Source: Bacteroidales bacterium (GTDB lineage Bacteria > Bacteroidota > Bacteroidia > Bacteroidales > UBA932). Taken from it: a stretch of 35,051 nt of DNA. The stretch lies in NCBI GenBank assembly GCA_016290415.1, contig JAEETP010000013.1, positions 1-35,051 of the forward strand. Direction: 5' to 3'. Numbering within the stretch: the stretch's first letter is position 1; each line of letters opens with the position of its first letter. The notes beneath the pieces were generated by a model. The model did no database searches. It saw nothing but the letters and a program-made list of their open reading frames with translations, and was not told the origin of the DNA. Below are positions 23,605 to 32,375 of the stretch, in pieces. Both the position numbers and the translations under genes were made by a program.

Positions 23605-26544
23605 ATGGACAAATTGTCTACTCGTAAACTTGTTGATGGGTACCACAAGGCATTCATCGATGCTACCCTTGAATCCGACCCAACCTTTTCACCCAGCCTG
23701 CTTTCGAATTCTCATGGAAGAAAAGTCTTGACTGCTATCGAGAAGGAAATGAAAGGATGTGACGACCTGTTTATCAGCGTTGCTTTTATAACAATGGGCG
23801 GAATTGCGCCACTCCTTGGAACGCTCAAGGATCTTGAGAAGCAAGGAATTCGTGGCCGTATTTTGACAACGGATTATCTGATGTTCAGCGACCCTAGGGC
23901 ATTGAATAAGCTTGCTTCGCTAAGTAATCTGGATGTCCGCATTTTCAAAACAGGCGATAACAATGTCGGTTTCCATACAAAAGGATACATGTTCCATAAT
24001 GGGGACAGTCTTCGGATAATAGTTGGCAGTTCCAATCTTACACAAGATGCTATCACGAAGAATCATGAGTGGAATACCCGGCTTGTGTCCTCTATGAGCG
24101 GTTCATACGCGAAGGATGTGGAGGCGGAATTCAATGACCTATGGGATTCCTCGGTCTGTTATGAAGAGTATCGGGATGATTACGCTGTCCTATATGAGAA
24201 CAGCAGAAAAGAGCGGGATGAAATAACAAGACTAACAAGGACTCTTGATCTTGGCTATTCTAAGGTTCTACAACCCAACTCCATGCAGGAGCTCTTCTCG
24301 ATCAACATAGAGGAAATTATACGCGCCGGCGGTAAAAGGGCTATGCTCATCTCTGCTACCGGAACTGGTAAAACATATGCTTCTGCATTTGCTATTCGTC
24401 GCTTATTCTCTGAAAATATCCTAAAAGGGAAAAAGGCTCTTTTCCTTTCTCATCGTGAGCAAATTAATCGTCAAGCACTCAAGAGTTACAAACGTATATT
24501 TGGCAAGAATATTCAGATGGAACTCTTAAGCGGCACCAATAATGATGTCAGCAAAGCCAAGAATGCTTCTTTCCTGTTTTCGACGATGAATATGATGGCC
24601 AAAGAGCACATAAGAGAGAAGTTTGGTCCTCAGGAGTATTCTGTGATTGTCCTTGATGAGTGTCATCGGTCAGGTGCAGAGAGCTATCAAAAGATTATTA
24701 GCTATTTCCATCCGGAGCTGTTGCTTGGCATGTCAGCGTCGCCAGAGAGAACGGATAGTTTTGATGTATTCCAACTCTTTGATCATAATATTGCCTGTGA
24801 AGTACGTCTCCAGCAAGCCCTTGAAAATGATATGCTTTGTCCGTTCCATTATTTCGGTATTACGGATCTCGAAATAGAGGGTGAAGATAATAGCGATTTG
24901 AGTCGGTTTAGATATTTAACTTCTGATAGGCGCGTTAAGTATATACTTGATAGAGCGGAGTATTATGGTTTTAGTGGCGACAGAGTAAAAGGATTGGTCT
25001 TCTGTAGCCGGAAAGATGAAGCGAAGGAATTGAGTGATAAGTTCAATGCAACCGGGAGGTATCAAACAATAATGCTTTCTGGTGAAGATTCTCAGCAAGA
25101 GCGGGAAAAAGCTATAGAACGGCTGGTCTCAGATTCACGTCCGGATAAACTCGACTACATCTTCACCGTTGATATTTTCAATGAAGGTGTTGATGTCCCT
25201 GAAATTAATCAGGTTATTCTTCTTCGTCCAACCGAATCTCCTATCATTTTTGTTCAGCAACTTGGTCGCGGTCTTCGTAAAGCCGAAGGGAAAGAGTTTG
25301 TGATAGTACTTGACTTCATCGGGAACTATCAGACCAACTATATGATTCCCATAGCATTATCTGGAGATCGGACAGGAAATAAGGACAATATCCGCCGTTC
25401 ATTGATGGAAGGGAACAATATCATAAAAGGTGCCTCCACCATCTACTTTGATGAAATTGCTCGTGACAGAATATACAAATCTATTGATGCTGCCAATCTT
25501 AATCAGATTCGCCTCCTCAAAAAGGAATACCTGTCTTTGAAGTATAAGCTGGGCAGAATTCCTCATCTAAAAGAATTTGATGAGTTGGGCGAATTAGATC
25601 CGCTACGCCTCATTGACAAAAAAGGCTCATATCAAGCATTCCTCAGAGATTACGAGGAAGATTTTACAGAGAAGTGGTCTGACAAGCAGTATCAGATACT
25701 GGAATTCATCTCGCGAAAATTCGCATCTGGAATGCGGATTCATGAGTTGGCATTGTTAAGAATTCTTATTGACGAGCCAGATTTAGCTGATTTGTGGGAG
25801 CCCCTTTTGGCCAATCGTTATGGGGTGACGCTGGATGAAAAAACACGAGCAAGTGTTGTTTCTGTATTAAGTGGGATTTTTTTCCGCGGTGAGAGATTCC
25901 ATATTGCATTGGCAAAAGAGAGCCATGGCGTTTTCTCCCTTTCTGATGTTTTCAAAAAAGCGTTGAAGAATGAGGCATTCCATGATGCAGTCCGTGAGTT
26001 GCTGGAATTCGGCATCTACAGACATAATCGTGATTATTCCCATTTGTACGCTGGGACTCTGTTTAATCTATACAAGAAGTATACGTACGCCGAAGTTTGT
26101 TGGCTTTTAAACTGGAAGAAAGAGGAAGTCTCTCTAAATATTGGTGGCTATAAATATGACTCTTACTCAAAGACTTACCCTATCTTTATTAACTATGAGA
26201 AAGACGAGGGTATTACAGCTACCACCAAGTATGAAGACAGATTTACAGATCCTTCTTCGTTAACAGCTATTTCCAAAAGCCGACGTACTGTAGATTCTGA
26301 AGATGTCCAGAATGCTATTCATAGCGAAGAACGTGGCATCTTAATGCCGCTCTTCGTTAGGAAGAATAAGGATGATCAGACATCCAAGGAATTTTATTTC
26401 TTGGGTACTATCCGTCACAATGGCCATCTGCATCCATTTGTGATGAATGATACGGAGGATGTTACAGCTGTAGAAATTGGGTATAAACTCGATACTCCGG
26501 TCGAGAACAATCTTTACGAGTATATAACAGAACAATCATTATGA
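23605..26544 (+). CDS. PLD nuclease-like / superfamily 2 helicase / DUF3427 protein
   Basis: A 979-aa protein with three parts. (1) An N-terminal phospholipase-D-like nuclease domain (about 30-190) with HTKGYMF (His124, Lys126) and GSSN (141-144), the HKD-type motif. (2) A superfamily 2 helicase core: ATGTGKT Walker A (251-257), DECH (351-354), the MSASPERTD motif, and motif VI LGRGLRK (553-559). (3) A long C-terminal region (about 600-979) typical of DUF3427. Such PLD-helicase-DUF3427 proteins are widespread in variable islands and are suspected nucleic-acid defence or repair factors; the role here is inferred. The stop overlaps the start of the Nudix gene (ATGA), so the two are coupled. Confidence 0.88.
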   Translation: MDKLSTRKLVDGYHKAFIDATLESDPTFSPSLLSNSHGRKVLTAIEKEMKGCDDLFISVAFITMGGIAPLLGTLKDLEKQGIRGRILTTDYLMFSDPRALNKLASLSNLDVRIFKTGDNNVGFHTKGYMFHNGDSLRIIVGSSNLTQDAITKNHEWNTRLVSSMSGSYAKDVEAEFNDLWDSSVCYEEYRDDYAVLYENSRKERDEITRLTRTLDLGYSKVLQPNSMQELFSINIEEIIRAGGKRAMLISATGTGKTYASAFAIRRLFSENILKGKKALFLSHREQINRQALKSYKRIFGKNIQMELLSGTNNDVSKAKNASFLFSTMNMMAKEHIREKFGPQEYSVIVLDECHRSGAESYQKIISYFHPELLLGMSASPERTDSFDVFQLFDHNIACEVRLQQALENDMLCPFHYFGITDLEIEGEDNSDLSRFRYLTSDRRVKYILDRAEYYGFSGDRVKGLVFCSRKDEAKELSDKFNATGRYQTIMLSGEDSQQEREKAIERLVSDSRPDKLDYIFTVDIFNEGVDVPEINQVILLRPTESPIIFVQQLGRGLRKAEGKEFVIVLDFIGNYQTNYMIPIALSGDRTGNKDNIRRSLMEGNNIIKGASTIYFDEIARDRIYKSIDAANLNQIRLLKKEYLSLKYKLGRIPHLKEFDELGELDPLRLIDKKGSYQAFLRDYEEDFTEKWSDKQYQILEFISRKFASGMRIHELALLRILIDEPDLADLWEPLLANRYGVTLDEKTRASVVSVLSGIFFRGERFHIALAKESHGVFSLSDVFKKALKNEAFHDAVRELLEFGIYRHNRDYSHLYAGTLFNLYKKYTYAEVCWLLNWKKEEVSLNIGGYKYDSYSKTYPIFINYEKDEGITATTKYEDRFTDPSSLTAISKSRRTVDSEDVQNAIHSEERGILMPLFVRKNKDDQTSKEFYFLGTIRHNGHLHPFVMNDTEDVTAVEIGYKLDTPVENNLYEYITEQSL

Positions 26545-26927
26545 AAACCATAGAGGTCGTAGCGGCCATAATCAGAAAAGAAGATAAGATATTTGCCACT
26601 CAGCGGGGATATGGTGATTTCAAAGACTGGTGGGAATTCCCAGGAGGGAAGATGGAAGTAGGAGAGACCCCAGAACAAGCACTCACTCGGGAAATAGAAG
26701 AAGAACTTTCCACGGAAATTAGAATAGAAAAATTTCTGCATACAGTCGAATTTGACTACCCGAATTTTCACCTTACGATGCATTGCTATATATGCACACT
26801 TGCATCTGATGCCCTTCATTTAAATGAGCATGAAGCTGCTCGATGGCTCTCAATAGGTGAGTTTTATAGCGTAAAATGGCTGCCTGCCGATGAAGAATTA
26901 TTACCAATGATAATTCAAGAGATGTAA
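26541..26927 (+). CDS. Nudix hydrolase, MutT-like (d)NTP pyrophosphohydrolase
   Basis: A 128-aa single-domain Nudix protein. The Nudix box runs from about residue 36 to 60: GGKMEVGETPEQALTREIEE followed by ELSTEI, with the REIEEE metal-binding helix intact and Ser where Gly is usual. EFPGGK precedes it as in MutT. It should hydrolyse a nucleoside triphosphate or related nucleotide to the monophosphate plus pyrophosphate. Its ATG overlaps the helicase stop by 4 nt, and the same pairing with PLD-helicase-DUF3427 proteins occurs in other bacteria as far as I recall, so a joint function is likely. It could be housekeeping nucleotide cleaning, but the coupling argues for the system. Confidence 0.9.
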   Translation: MKTIEVVAAIIRKEDKIFATQRGYGDFKDWWEFPGGKMEVGETPEQALTREIEEELSTEIRIEKFLHTVEFDYPNFHLTMHCYICTLASDALHLNEHEAARWLSIGEFYSVKWLPADEELLPMIIQEM

Positions 26928-26950
26928 GTTCGGCATGCCCGATTGGTTTA

Positions 26951-26982
26951 TTTGCCAATTAAGAATAATTATACTACATTTG
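26951..26982 (+). promoter_or_regulatory. Promoter of the XRE-HNH pair
   Basis: TTTG (26951-26954), 20 nt, TACATTTG (26975-26982); the leader to ATG 27036 is about 45 nt. Confidence 0.6.
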
Positions 26983-27035
26983 TCTGTCGTTTAATTTAAA
27001 GTGGGGACACCACGGTAAAAACGTTTGATTAAACT

Positions 27036-27536
27036 ATGGATAAAAACCTTAAGAAATTTTTGTCTTACGAGACTTATTCTCGTGCCCAGATCCTTGATGA
27101 TCATACTGTAGAGGTGCAAACGAAAGATGGAGAACTGTTCAATATCACATCTGATGTAGCTAAGTACAGTAGCGATGAGTACAAAGCGTATGTGCTTCAT
27201 TTAATTGAATTCATCTTTGACCGCAACTTTTCTGACGACAAGGAGCAGATGGTAAACAGGATTACGTCTGACTTTCTACGCAATGCAGTTCCTGCATTGG
27301 GAATGGACTATGGTAATCGAATGCCCGAGCGTGTTCGGATTGGTCAGCGTATTCGCGAGCTACGTGAAAAGAAAAGAATGGAGGCTCGTGACCTGGCTCT
27401 TCTTACCGGAATAGACGCAGCAAATTTATCCCGTATCGAGCAAGGAAAGTATTCAACAGGTATTGATATTCTGTCTCGGATTTGTGTTGTTCTGGATGCG
27501 CACCTTGATTTGATTTCGAACGACAAAAACAGGTAG
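27036..27536 (+). CDS. XRE-family regulator with N-terminal extension
   Basis: A 166-aa protein. Residues about 100-160 form a Cro/CI helix-turn-helix (RIGQRIRELREKKRMEARDL, then TGIDAANLSRIEQGKYSTGID). The N-terminal 95 residues (SYETYSRAQILDDHTVEVQT and so on) are an unrecognised alpha/beta segment. The HNH endonuclease gene starts 4 nt after its stop, so the two are co-transcribed. A regulator preceding a nuclease recalls controller proteins of restriction systems, but no methyltransferase is present. Confidence 0.8.
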   Translation: MDKNLKKFLSYETYSRAQILDDHTVEVQTKDGELFNITSDVAKYSSDEYKAYVLHLIEFIFDRNFSDDKEQMVNRITSDFLRNAVPALGMDYGNRMPERVRIGQRIRELREKKRMEARDLALLTGIDAANLSRIEQGKYSTGIDILSRICVVLDAHLDLISNDKNR

Positions 27537-27540
27537 TCTA

Positions 27541-28650
27541 ATGGAATCAAATAATCTTATTGATGTATTCGACTGCGAAAAGCAGTGCGAATACAAGGGG
27601 CGTCAGTATCTAGTCCGGGATAATGGCGCTATAATGAGGCTACCTAAGGAAGGAGCACGTTTTTGTAAGTATGACAACGTATGGACCTTTGGGCGCAAAG
27701 ACCCGAAGACTGGATATATGTTGCTTTCCAGTATTATTCGTGTCCATCAAGTAGTATGTACTGCATTCCACGGGCCCGAGCCTCGGCCAGGAATGGTGGT
27801 TGACCATATAGATACTAATCGCTGTAATAATCGCCCAGAGAATCTGCGGTGGGTGACCAAGCTCGAAAACATTCTCCTCAATCCTATCACAAGGGCAAAA
27901 ATAGAACTGATATGTGGTAGCATAGAGAACTTTCTGTCAAATCCTAAGTTGTTGTCTGGCCATGAATCTGAGAATCGGAACTATACCTGGATGAGAACTG
28001 TAACGAAAGAAGAGGCTGCGTTTACTTTGAAGCGATGGGCGGAATGGGCGGCAAAGCCTATAGAAGATCGTAAATCAAAAGGTAACAGATTCGAAATAGG
28101 TGAGTGGGTTTATTCAGATACAGAAACGAGCTACACACCATCTCCTGAAGAAGAACGAGAGGTCCAAGAAGCAATGCGATGGAACGGGTTTGAACACCTT
28201 AAATACGATGTGGCTTCCATACGTCAGAATGATTATGAAAGACGGATGGAATTAGACTATGGGCTAAAAGATTCTTTAACCCCTGGCGCAAAACAATTGA
28301 ACTGGAAGACCTCGACTGAGTTTTTATTGTGCCCAAAGGCGGGAGAAGATGTATCATTGTCGAACTACCTTATGAATTTATCTAAAGATAGCGTTTTTTC
28401 GCGAAATGAATATGGAGAAAGTATGGTCGTAGAAGCGGGTTATAACCCAGATAAAGAGACTCTTTACGTATTAACGACTTTGCCAAGTCCCATCAAACAG
28501 TTTGCACTTTGTAAGATTTTCATTAAAAATGATGCATTTGTCCACGAGAGTCTTTGCTCTTTTTTCAAAGAAGATGGAGGAAGGAAACGCTTTACTCTCG
28601 CAATGGGTCAAGAGTGGACTGGAGGAGATGTGTTTGATGATCATTGCTAA
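27541..28650 (+). CDS. HNH endonuclease with homing-type (NUMOD4-like) N-terminus
   Basis: A 369-aa protein. Residues about 15-75 (YLVRDNGAIMRLPKEG...DPKTGYMLLSSI) resemble the NUMOD4-like beta segment of HNH homing enzymes. The HNH motif follows (about 76-120): VHQVVCTAFHGPEPRPGMVV, then DHIDTNRCNNRPENLRWVT, with the His/Asn pattern of the HNH_3 type. The C-terminal 230 residues are not recognised. It is paired with an XRE regulator 4 nt upstream. No intron or intein hosting it is visible, so a stand-alone restriction-like or homing enzyme are both possible. The TAA stop is followed by another 77 in-frame open codons. Confidence 0.78.
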   Translation: MESNNLIDVFDCEKQCEYKGRQYLVRDNGAIMRLPKEGARFCKYDNVWTFGRKDPKTGYMLLSSIIRVHQVVCTAFHGPEPRPGMVVDHIDTNRCNNRPENLRWVTKLENILLNPITRAKIELICGSIENFLSNPKLLSGHESENRNYTWMRTVTKEEAAFTLKRWAEWAAKPIEDRKSKGNRFEIGEWVYSDTETSYTPSPEEEREVQEAMRWNGFEHLKYDVASIRQNDYERRMELDYGLKDSLTPGAKQLNWKTSTEFLLCPKAGEDVSLSNYLMNLSKDSVFSRNEYGESMVVEAGYNPDKETLYVLTTLPSPIKQFALCKIFIKNDAFVHESLCSFFKEDGGRKRFTLAMGQEWTGGDVFDDHC

Positions 28651-28884
28651 TGTGAAATTCCGCTTCAAATTGACCACCTCGTTGCCCTCTTTGGTCTTAA
28701 AGATAAAACCCCAAACAGGGAGCAGGCGAGTGCGGCTTTACCCCCTACTGCTGAATTTAGGAATCTGATGAAGGAAAAGATGACGGCGACAATTTGGTGC
28801 GGATTGAGATGTCATTTTAGCGCGTATAATCCTGCTAGTGATTATCTGTTAATCATAAAGTTGTTTATCTTTGTTAACATATAG
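28651..28884 (+). pseudogene. Possible coding remnant in frame with the HNH gene
   Basis: After the HNH stop the same frame stays open for 77 codons up to TAG at 28882-28884, with protein-like content (IPLQIDHLVALFGLKDKTPN, then PPTAEFRNLMKEKM). There is no good start codon, so it may be the original C-terminus cut off by a nonsense change, or a fragment of another gene. I do not recognise the family, and chance openness is not excluded. The last 20 bases overlap the next promoter. Confidence 0.25.
28866..28873 (+). promoter_or_regulatory. Probable -7 box of the GmrSD-like gene
   Basis: TATCTTTG, 22 nt before ATG 28896; no matching TTTG at 19-20 nt. Confidence 0.45.
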
Positions 28885-28895
28885 TCTGCTTAAAT

Positions 28896-31418
28896 ATGAA
28901 AGGAAGAGCCTCTTACTTGATGAAATTCCTTGATGGATCGCAAAAGCGCTTCATCATACCTGTATATCAAAGGAACTACGACTGGAAAAAGGAGAACTGC
29001 AAGCAGCTGTTCGATGACCTGGTCAGTGTCATAAAAGAAGGGAAAGAGACGCACTTCTTCGGAAGCATTGTATCATATGCCCACAGCAGGGATGAGGTTG
29101 TCCTGATTGACGGCCAGCAGCGTATCACCACAGTATCGCTCATACTCATCGCCATTCTCAATGCGCTGAAAAGCGGCACCATGAAAACCGATGATGATAC
29201 GCTTGCGCTGCGCATCGAGGACTACCTGGTCGACAAGTATGACAAGACGGAGCGCAAGGTTCGCCTGAAGCCGTTCCGCGATGATTGCGTCGCCTTTGAC
29301 CGGCTCATCTACAAGGATGAATCAGAATACATCCCCGAATCCAAAGTCACGATTAACTATCGGTATTTCTACGATCGCATCGTCACATATAAGGAACTTA
29401 CAGTCGATGAATTGTTTCTTGCCGTCAACAACCTAGAAATCATTGATATTGAACTTGAGCCGGAGCACGGCGATAATCCCCAGCTCATTTTTGAAAGTTT
29501 GAACTCCACTGGCCTCGACCTGACGGAGTCCGACAAGATCAGGAACTTTGTGCTTATGAATCTGGAACCTGCAGTGCAGGAGAATTACTACGATAAGTAT
29601 TGGAACAAGATTGAGAGATGCAGCCGCGATGAACTTGATAGTTTCGTGCGTAACTACTTGACCATTAAACAAGGCATCATTCCTACATTGAAGGGTATCT
29701 ATCCGGCATTTAAGGCCTATACAAAATCGCAGAGTAACATTGAAAGCGTCCTGCAGGATATGCTTGTCTATGCTGCCGCCTATCAAGATGTGGTGACATT
29801 CAATGTAGGAGACGAGGGTGCCAATGAAGTGGCGAAACGACTGGATCTTCTGGATATGACCGTTGCTTATCCTTTCCTGATGGCATTCGTCGCTTATGCG
29901 AAGGAAACCAGTATGGATGGAAAGGAAATCTACAATGTTTTTTCCTGTGTAGAAACCTTCATTTTCCGCCGTTTAATGTGCGACTTGCCAACCAGCGCTC
30001 TCAACAAGATTTTTGCAACGTTGCACAATTCCGTTATTAAGAACAAGCGAGAGACTGATTCATACTCCTCCGTGATGATATACCTTCTGGAGAGCCGAAG
30101 GCTTTCAAGCGCTTTCCCGAAGGACGAGGAGTTTATCAGTGGCTTTACTACCAAGAACATTTATTCTATGCGGGGCAAGAATAAGGAGTACATCTTCGAG
30201 CGTCTTGAGAACGGCTCCAGTAAGGAGAAGAATGATGTCGTGGGTAATATCGAGAAGGGCATTCTCACCATCGAGCACATTATGCCTCAGACCTTGACTA
30301 CAGCGTGGAAACAAGCGCTTGGCGAGGACTGGGAAGCAATCCAGGAACGCTGGTTGCACACCATCTCCAACCTGACGTTAACTGGCTATAACTCCAATTA
30401 TAGCAACAGGACCTTCCAGGAGAAGAAGACCATGAAGAATGGTTTTGTTGATAGCGGCATACGTCTGAACCACTTTGTCGCCCAGTTTGATAAATGGGAT
30501 GAGGAAGAGCTGAACAAACGCAAGGCTAAGCTGTCCGAGATGGCACTTGAAATCTGGACGTATCCAATTACTGCCTTTGTGCCCGAGCAGAAGGAAGACG
30601 ATATAGTGTTCCTTTCTGAAGACAATGGCGTTGCTACGTATAGAGATATCCAGTACTTTATTTTTAGAGAGGAACGTCAAGAAGTTGCAAGTTGGGCCGA
30701 GATGATGTGGGAGGTCGTGAACAAGTTATATGTGATGAATCCGGCCATTCTGTATCAAGAAGCAGCTGGCAACAACGTCTGGTTCGCTACCAGCGCAGTA
30801 TCCAAGAACTACCGCAAACTGGCCGAAGGTCTTTATTATTGTCCGACGAGCAGTAGCACCTGGAACAAGATGGCAATCCTTAAGAATCTTTTCCGTCTAT
30901 ATGGAATTGATGAAGATGATCTTTCATTTGGTCTTCAGCCAAAGAAAGAAGAGGTTGTCCGTGATATTTCACATATAGAAAGAGTTGTGCGTAAGGAGCC
31001 TCGAATATGGTTGCTTCCTGCCAACGGTAATTATTTCGATCACGATGGCTGCTTTAAAAAATATGGCTGTATATATTGGCGCCAGAACTATAATTTTCTT
31101 AAAGGTGATACTGTTTATGTCTATTCTACAGCACCTATCAGTTCAATTCGTTACAAAGTTATTGTTGAACAGAGTGACTTGGCTTTCTCCGATGAAATGG
31201 AGAAAGAGAGGGAATTCTACTTTAATTCAGCTGACTTTGACAGAATGAAGCAACATAATAGAATGGCATTATTCTCTCTTGTTGAAGAAACAGAGTCAGA
31301 TAAACTTGGTTACGAAGATCTTTTGCAGCATGGAATGAATGGCCCTGTTCAGGGAGTATTAAATCTTTCTCTCTCGGCTTACGCCGAGTTGCTGAAATAT
31401 ATTGAGGATAACTTCTGA
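28896..31418 (+). CDS. GmrSD-type (DUF262-DUF1524) restriction protein with C-terminal EVE-like domain
   Basis: An 840-aa protein. The N-terminal DUF262 domain (about 1-230) carries FIIPVYQRNYDW and the nucleotide-binding DGQQR (72-76). DUF1524 (about 400-550) has the HNH-like EHIMPQT with His461 and SNLTLTGYNSNYSN. These are the two halves of the GmrSD type IV restriction system, fused as in many single-chain members, which cut DNA with modified bases. A middle segment (about 575-690) is unrecognised. From about 700, IWLLPANGNYFDHDGCFKKY, then IYWRQ, GDTVYVYSTAPISSIRYKV looks like an EVE/PUA-like modified-base reader. EVE is my reading from pattern only. It stands alone with its own -7 box. 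Confidence 0.82.
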   Translation: MKGRASYLMKFLDGSQKRFIIPVYQRNYDWKKENCKQLFDDLVSVIKEGKETHFFGSIVSYAHSRDEVVLIDGQQRITTVSLILIAILNALKSGTMKTDDDTLALRIEDYLVDKYDKTERKVRLKPFRDDCVAFDRLIYKDESEYIPESKVTINYRYFYDRIVTYKELTVDELFLAVNNLEIIDIELEPEHGDNPQLIFESLNSTGLDLTESDKIRNFVLMNLEPAVQENYYDKYWNKIERCSRDELDSFVRNYLTIKQGIIPTLKGIYPAFKAYTKSQSNIESVLQDMLVYAAAYQDVVTFNVGDEGANEVAKRLDLLDMTVAYPFLMAFVAYAKETSMDGKEIYNVFSCVETFIFRRLMCDLPTSALNKIFATLHNSVIKNKRETDSYSSVMIYLLESRRLSSAFPKDEEFISGFTTKNIYSMRGKNKEYIFERLENGSSKEKNDVVGNIEKGILTIEHIMPQTLTTAWKQALGEDWEAIQERWLHTISNLTLTGYNSNYSNRTFQEKKTMKNGFVDSGIRLNHFVAQFDKWDEEELNKRKAKLSEMALEIWTYPITAFVPEQKEDDIVFLSEDNGVATYRDIQYFIFREERQEVASWAEMMWEVVNKLYVMNPAILYQEAAGNNVWFATSAVSKNYRKLAEGLYYCPTSSSTWNKMAILKNLFRLYGIDEDDLSFGLQPKKEEVVRDISHIERVVRKEPRIWLLPANGNYFDHDGCFKKYGCIYWRQNYNFLKGDTVYVYSTAPISSIRYKVIVEQSDLAFSDEMEKEREFYFNSADFDRMKQHNRMALFSLVEETESDKLGYEDLLQHGMNGPVQGVLNLSLSAYAELLKYIEDNF

Positions 31419-31469
31419 TACTATAGGGTTTTTAAGAACAAACCGATAAAAAGTAACAACGTGGACAGT

Positions 31470-32027
31470 ATGAACGAGAATAATGGTAGTAATGGTAGTT
31501 TCTTTCCTACGCTCATAGCAATTATTTTTGCTGGAATACTTGGATTAAATGTTTACCACACAGAGAAGCTAAAGGAAGAAGTGGCTTCGCTGGGTGAGAC
31601 GGTGAATCAGCTATATGGACGAATCGATTCGCTTCAGATGCAGAATCACATTCAGAAGCCTGCGCCGGCAAGGGTGGCATCGTCGGTGGTGCAAAAGCCG
31701 AAAGCCAGTCAGGCCGCAGTTCCGTCATCGAGTGTCGTCGGAAGGGTTGCTGTGTCAGCCAAGGCTAAGGTGGAGAATAGGTATGTTTTAGGCACGACTT
31801 ATTTGCCAAAGGTTTCCACTGGGCCGACGGGTGTGGTAGTGATAAATGTTACAATGGATAGGGTCGGCATTGTGAGTGCTGTTTCGGTTAATGGTTCTAC
31901 GACCATTGCAGACGAGGATGTTATCGATGCTTGTAAGGAAGCTGCTTTGAAAACCAGCTTTGGGTATAACCCGGAAGCTCCAAATAAGTCAACTGGAACG
32001 ATAACGTATACATTCACTGCAAGGTAG
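31470..32027 (+). CDS. Membrane protein with TonB C-terminal-like domain
   Basis: About 185 aa from ATG 31470 (a GTG at 31461 would add three residues). One transmembrane helix near the N-terminus (FFPTLIAIIFAGILGLNVY) is followed by a predicted coiled coil (TEKLKEEVASLGETVNQLYG) and a low-complexity Ala/Ser/Val/Pro linker. The C-terminal domain (GVVVINVTMDRVGIVSAVSV...CKEAALKTSF...GTITYTF) has the TonB/AgmX energy-transducer pattern common in Bacteroidota. No ExbB, ExbD or receptor gene is nearby, so its partner is unknown. It lies 51 nt after the GmrSD-like gene and might share its transcript. Confidence 0.72.
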   Translation: MNENNGSNGSFFPTLIAIIFAGILGLNVYHTEKLKEEVASLGETVNQLYGRIDSLQMQNHIQKPAPARVASSVVQKPKASQAAVPSSSVVGRVAVSAKAKVENRYVLGTTYLPKVSTGPTGVVVINVTMDRVGIVSAVSVNGSTTIADEDVIDACKEAALKTSFGYNPEAPNKSTGTITYTFTAR

Positions 32028-32141
32028 TCATCATTTCCGTTTCCGGAAAAGCCATTTCTGTATGGCCAAATAAGTTTGGAGGAAATTGATTATTCTATAA
32101 CTTTGCAGTACTTCTAGTGTTGCTTTAGAGTCAACTTCACT

Positions 32142-32176
32142 AAAGGCATTTCAGCCCCAACTGGAATGCCTTTTTT
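32142..32176 (+). terminator. Intrinsic terminator
   Basis: AAGGCATTTCAG pairs with CTGGAATGCCTT (one mismatch) around a CCCCAA loop and runs into TTTTTT at 32171-32176. It is 115 nt after the TonB-like stop and ends that transcript before the repeat array. Confidence 0.75.
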
Positions 32177-32198
32177 GTTAGTGCTCGATAAGGACCAA

Positions 32199-32253
32199 CG
32201 GGGCAGATTTTTGCCCGGAAAGCATTGCAAGCGGAGGCATCTGCACCGAGCGG
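32199..32253 (+). repeat. Right-end fragment of the 400-bp repeat (55 bp)
   Basis: Identical over 55 bases to 33130-33184, the right end of the full element. It begins abruptly inside the big hairpin of that element and ends at the same base, ...GCATCTGCACCGAGCGG, after which the sequence is unique. Confidence 0.8.
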
Positions 32254-32327
32254 GCTGGCAATCCATCGTGAAATCTTCCATACGTTTTCAAAAACAGAAA
32301 TAGTTTTCAACAAGTAGACGCAACGTC

Positions 32328-32358
32328 TTGCTTGTGATGGGGTATCGTGCTAGATTTG
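32328..32358 (+). promoter_or_regulatory. Probable promoter that fixes the start of the 135-aa gene
   Basis: TTG (32328-32330), 20 nt, TAGATTTG (32351-32358). Transcription would start near 32363, so in-frame starts further upstream (TTG 32328, ATG 32337) are excluded and ATG 32376 is favoured, with a very short leader. Confidence 0.5.
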
Positions 32359-32375
32359 GGGAAAATATGTGTGCT

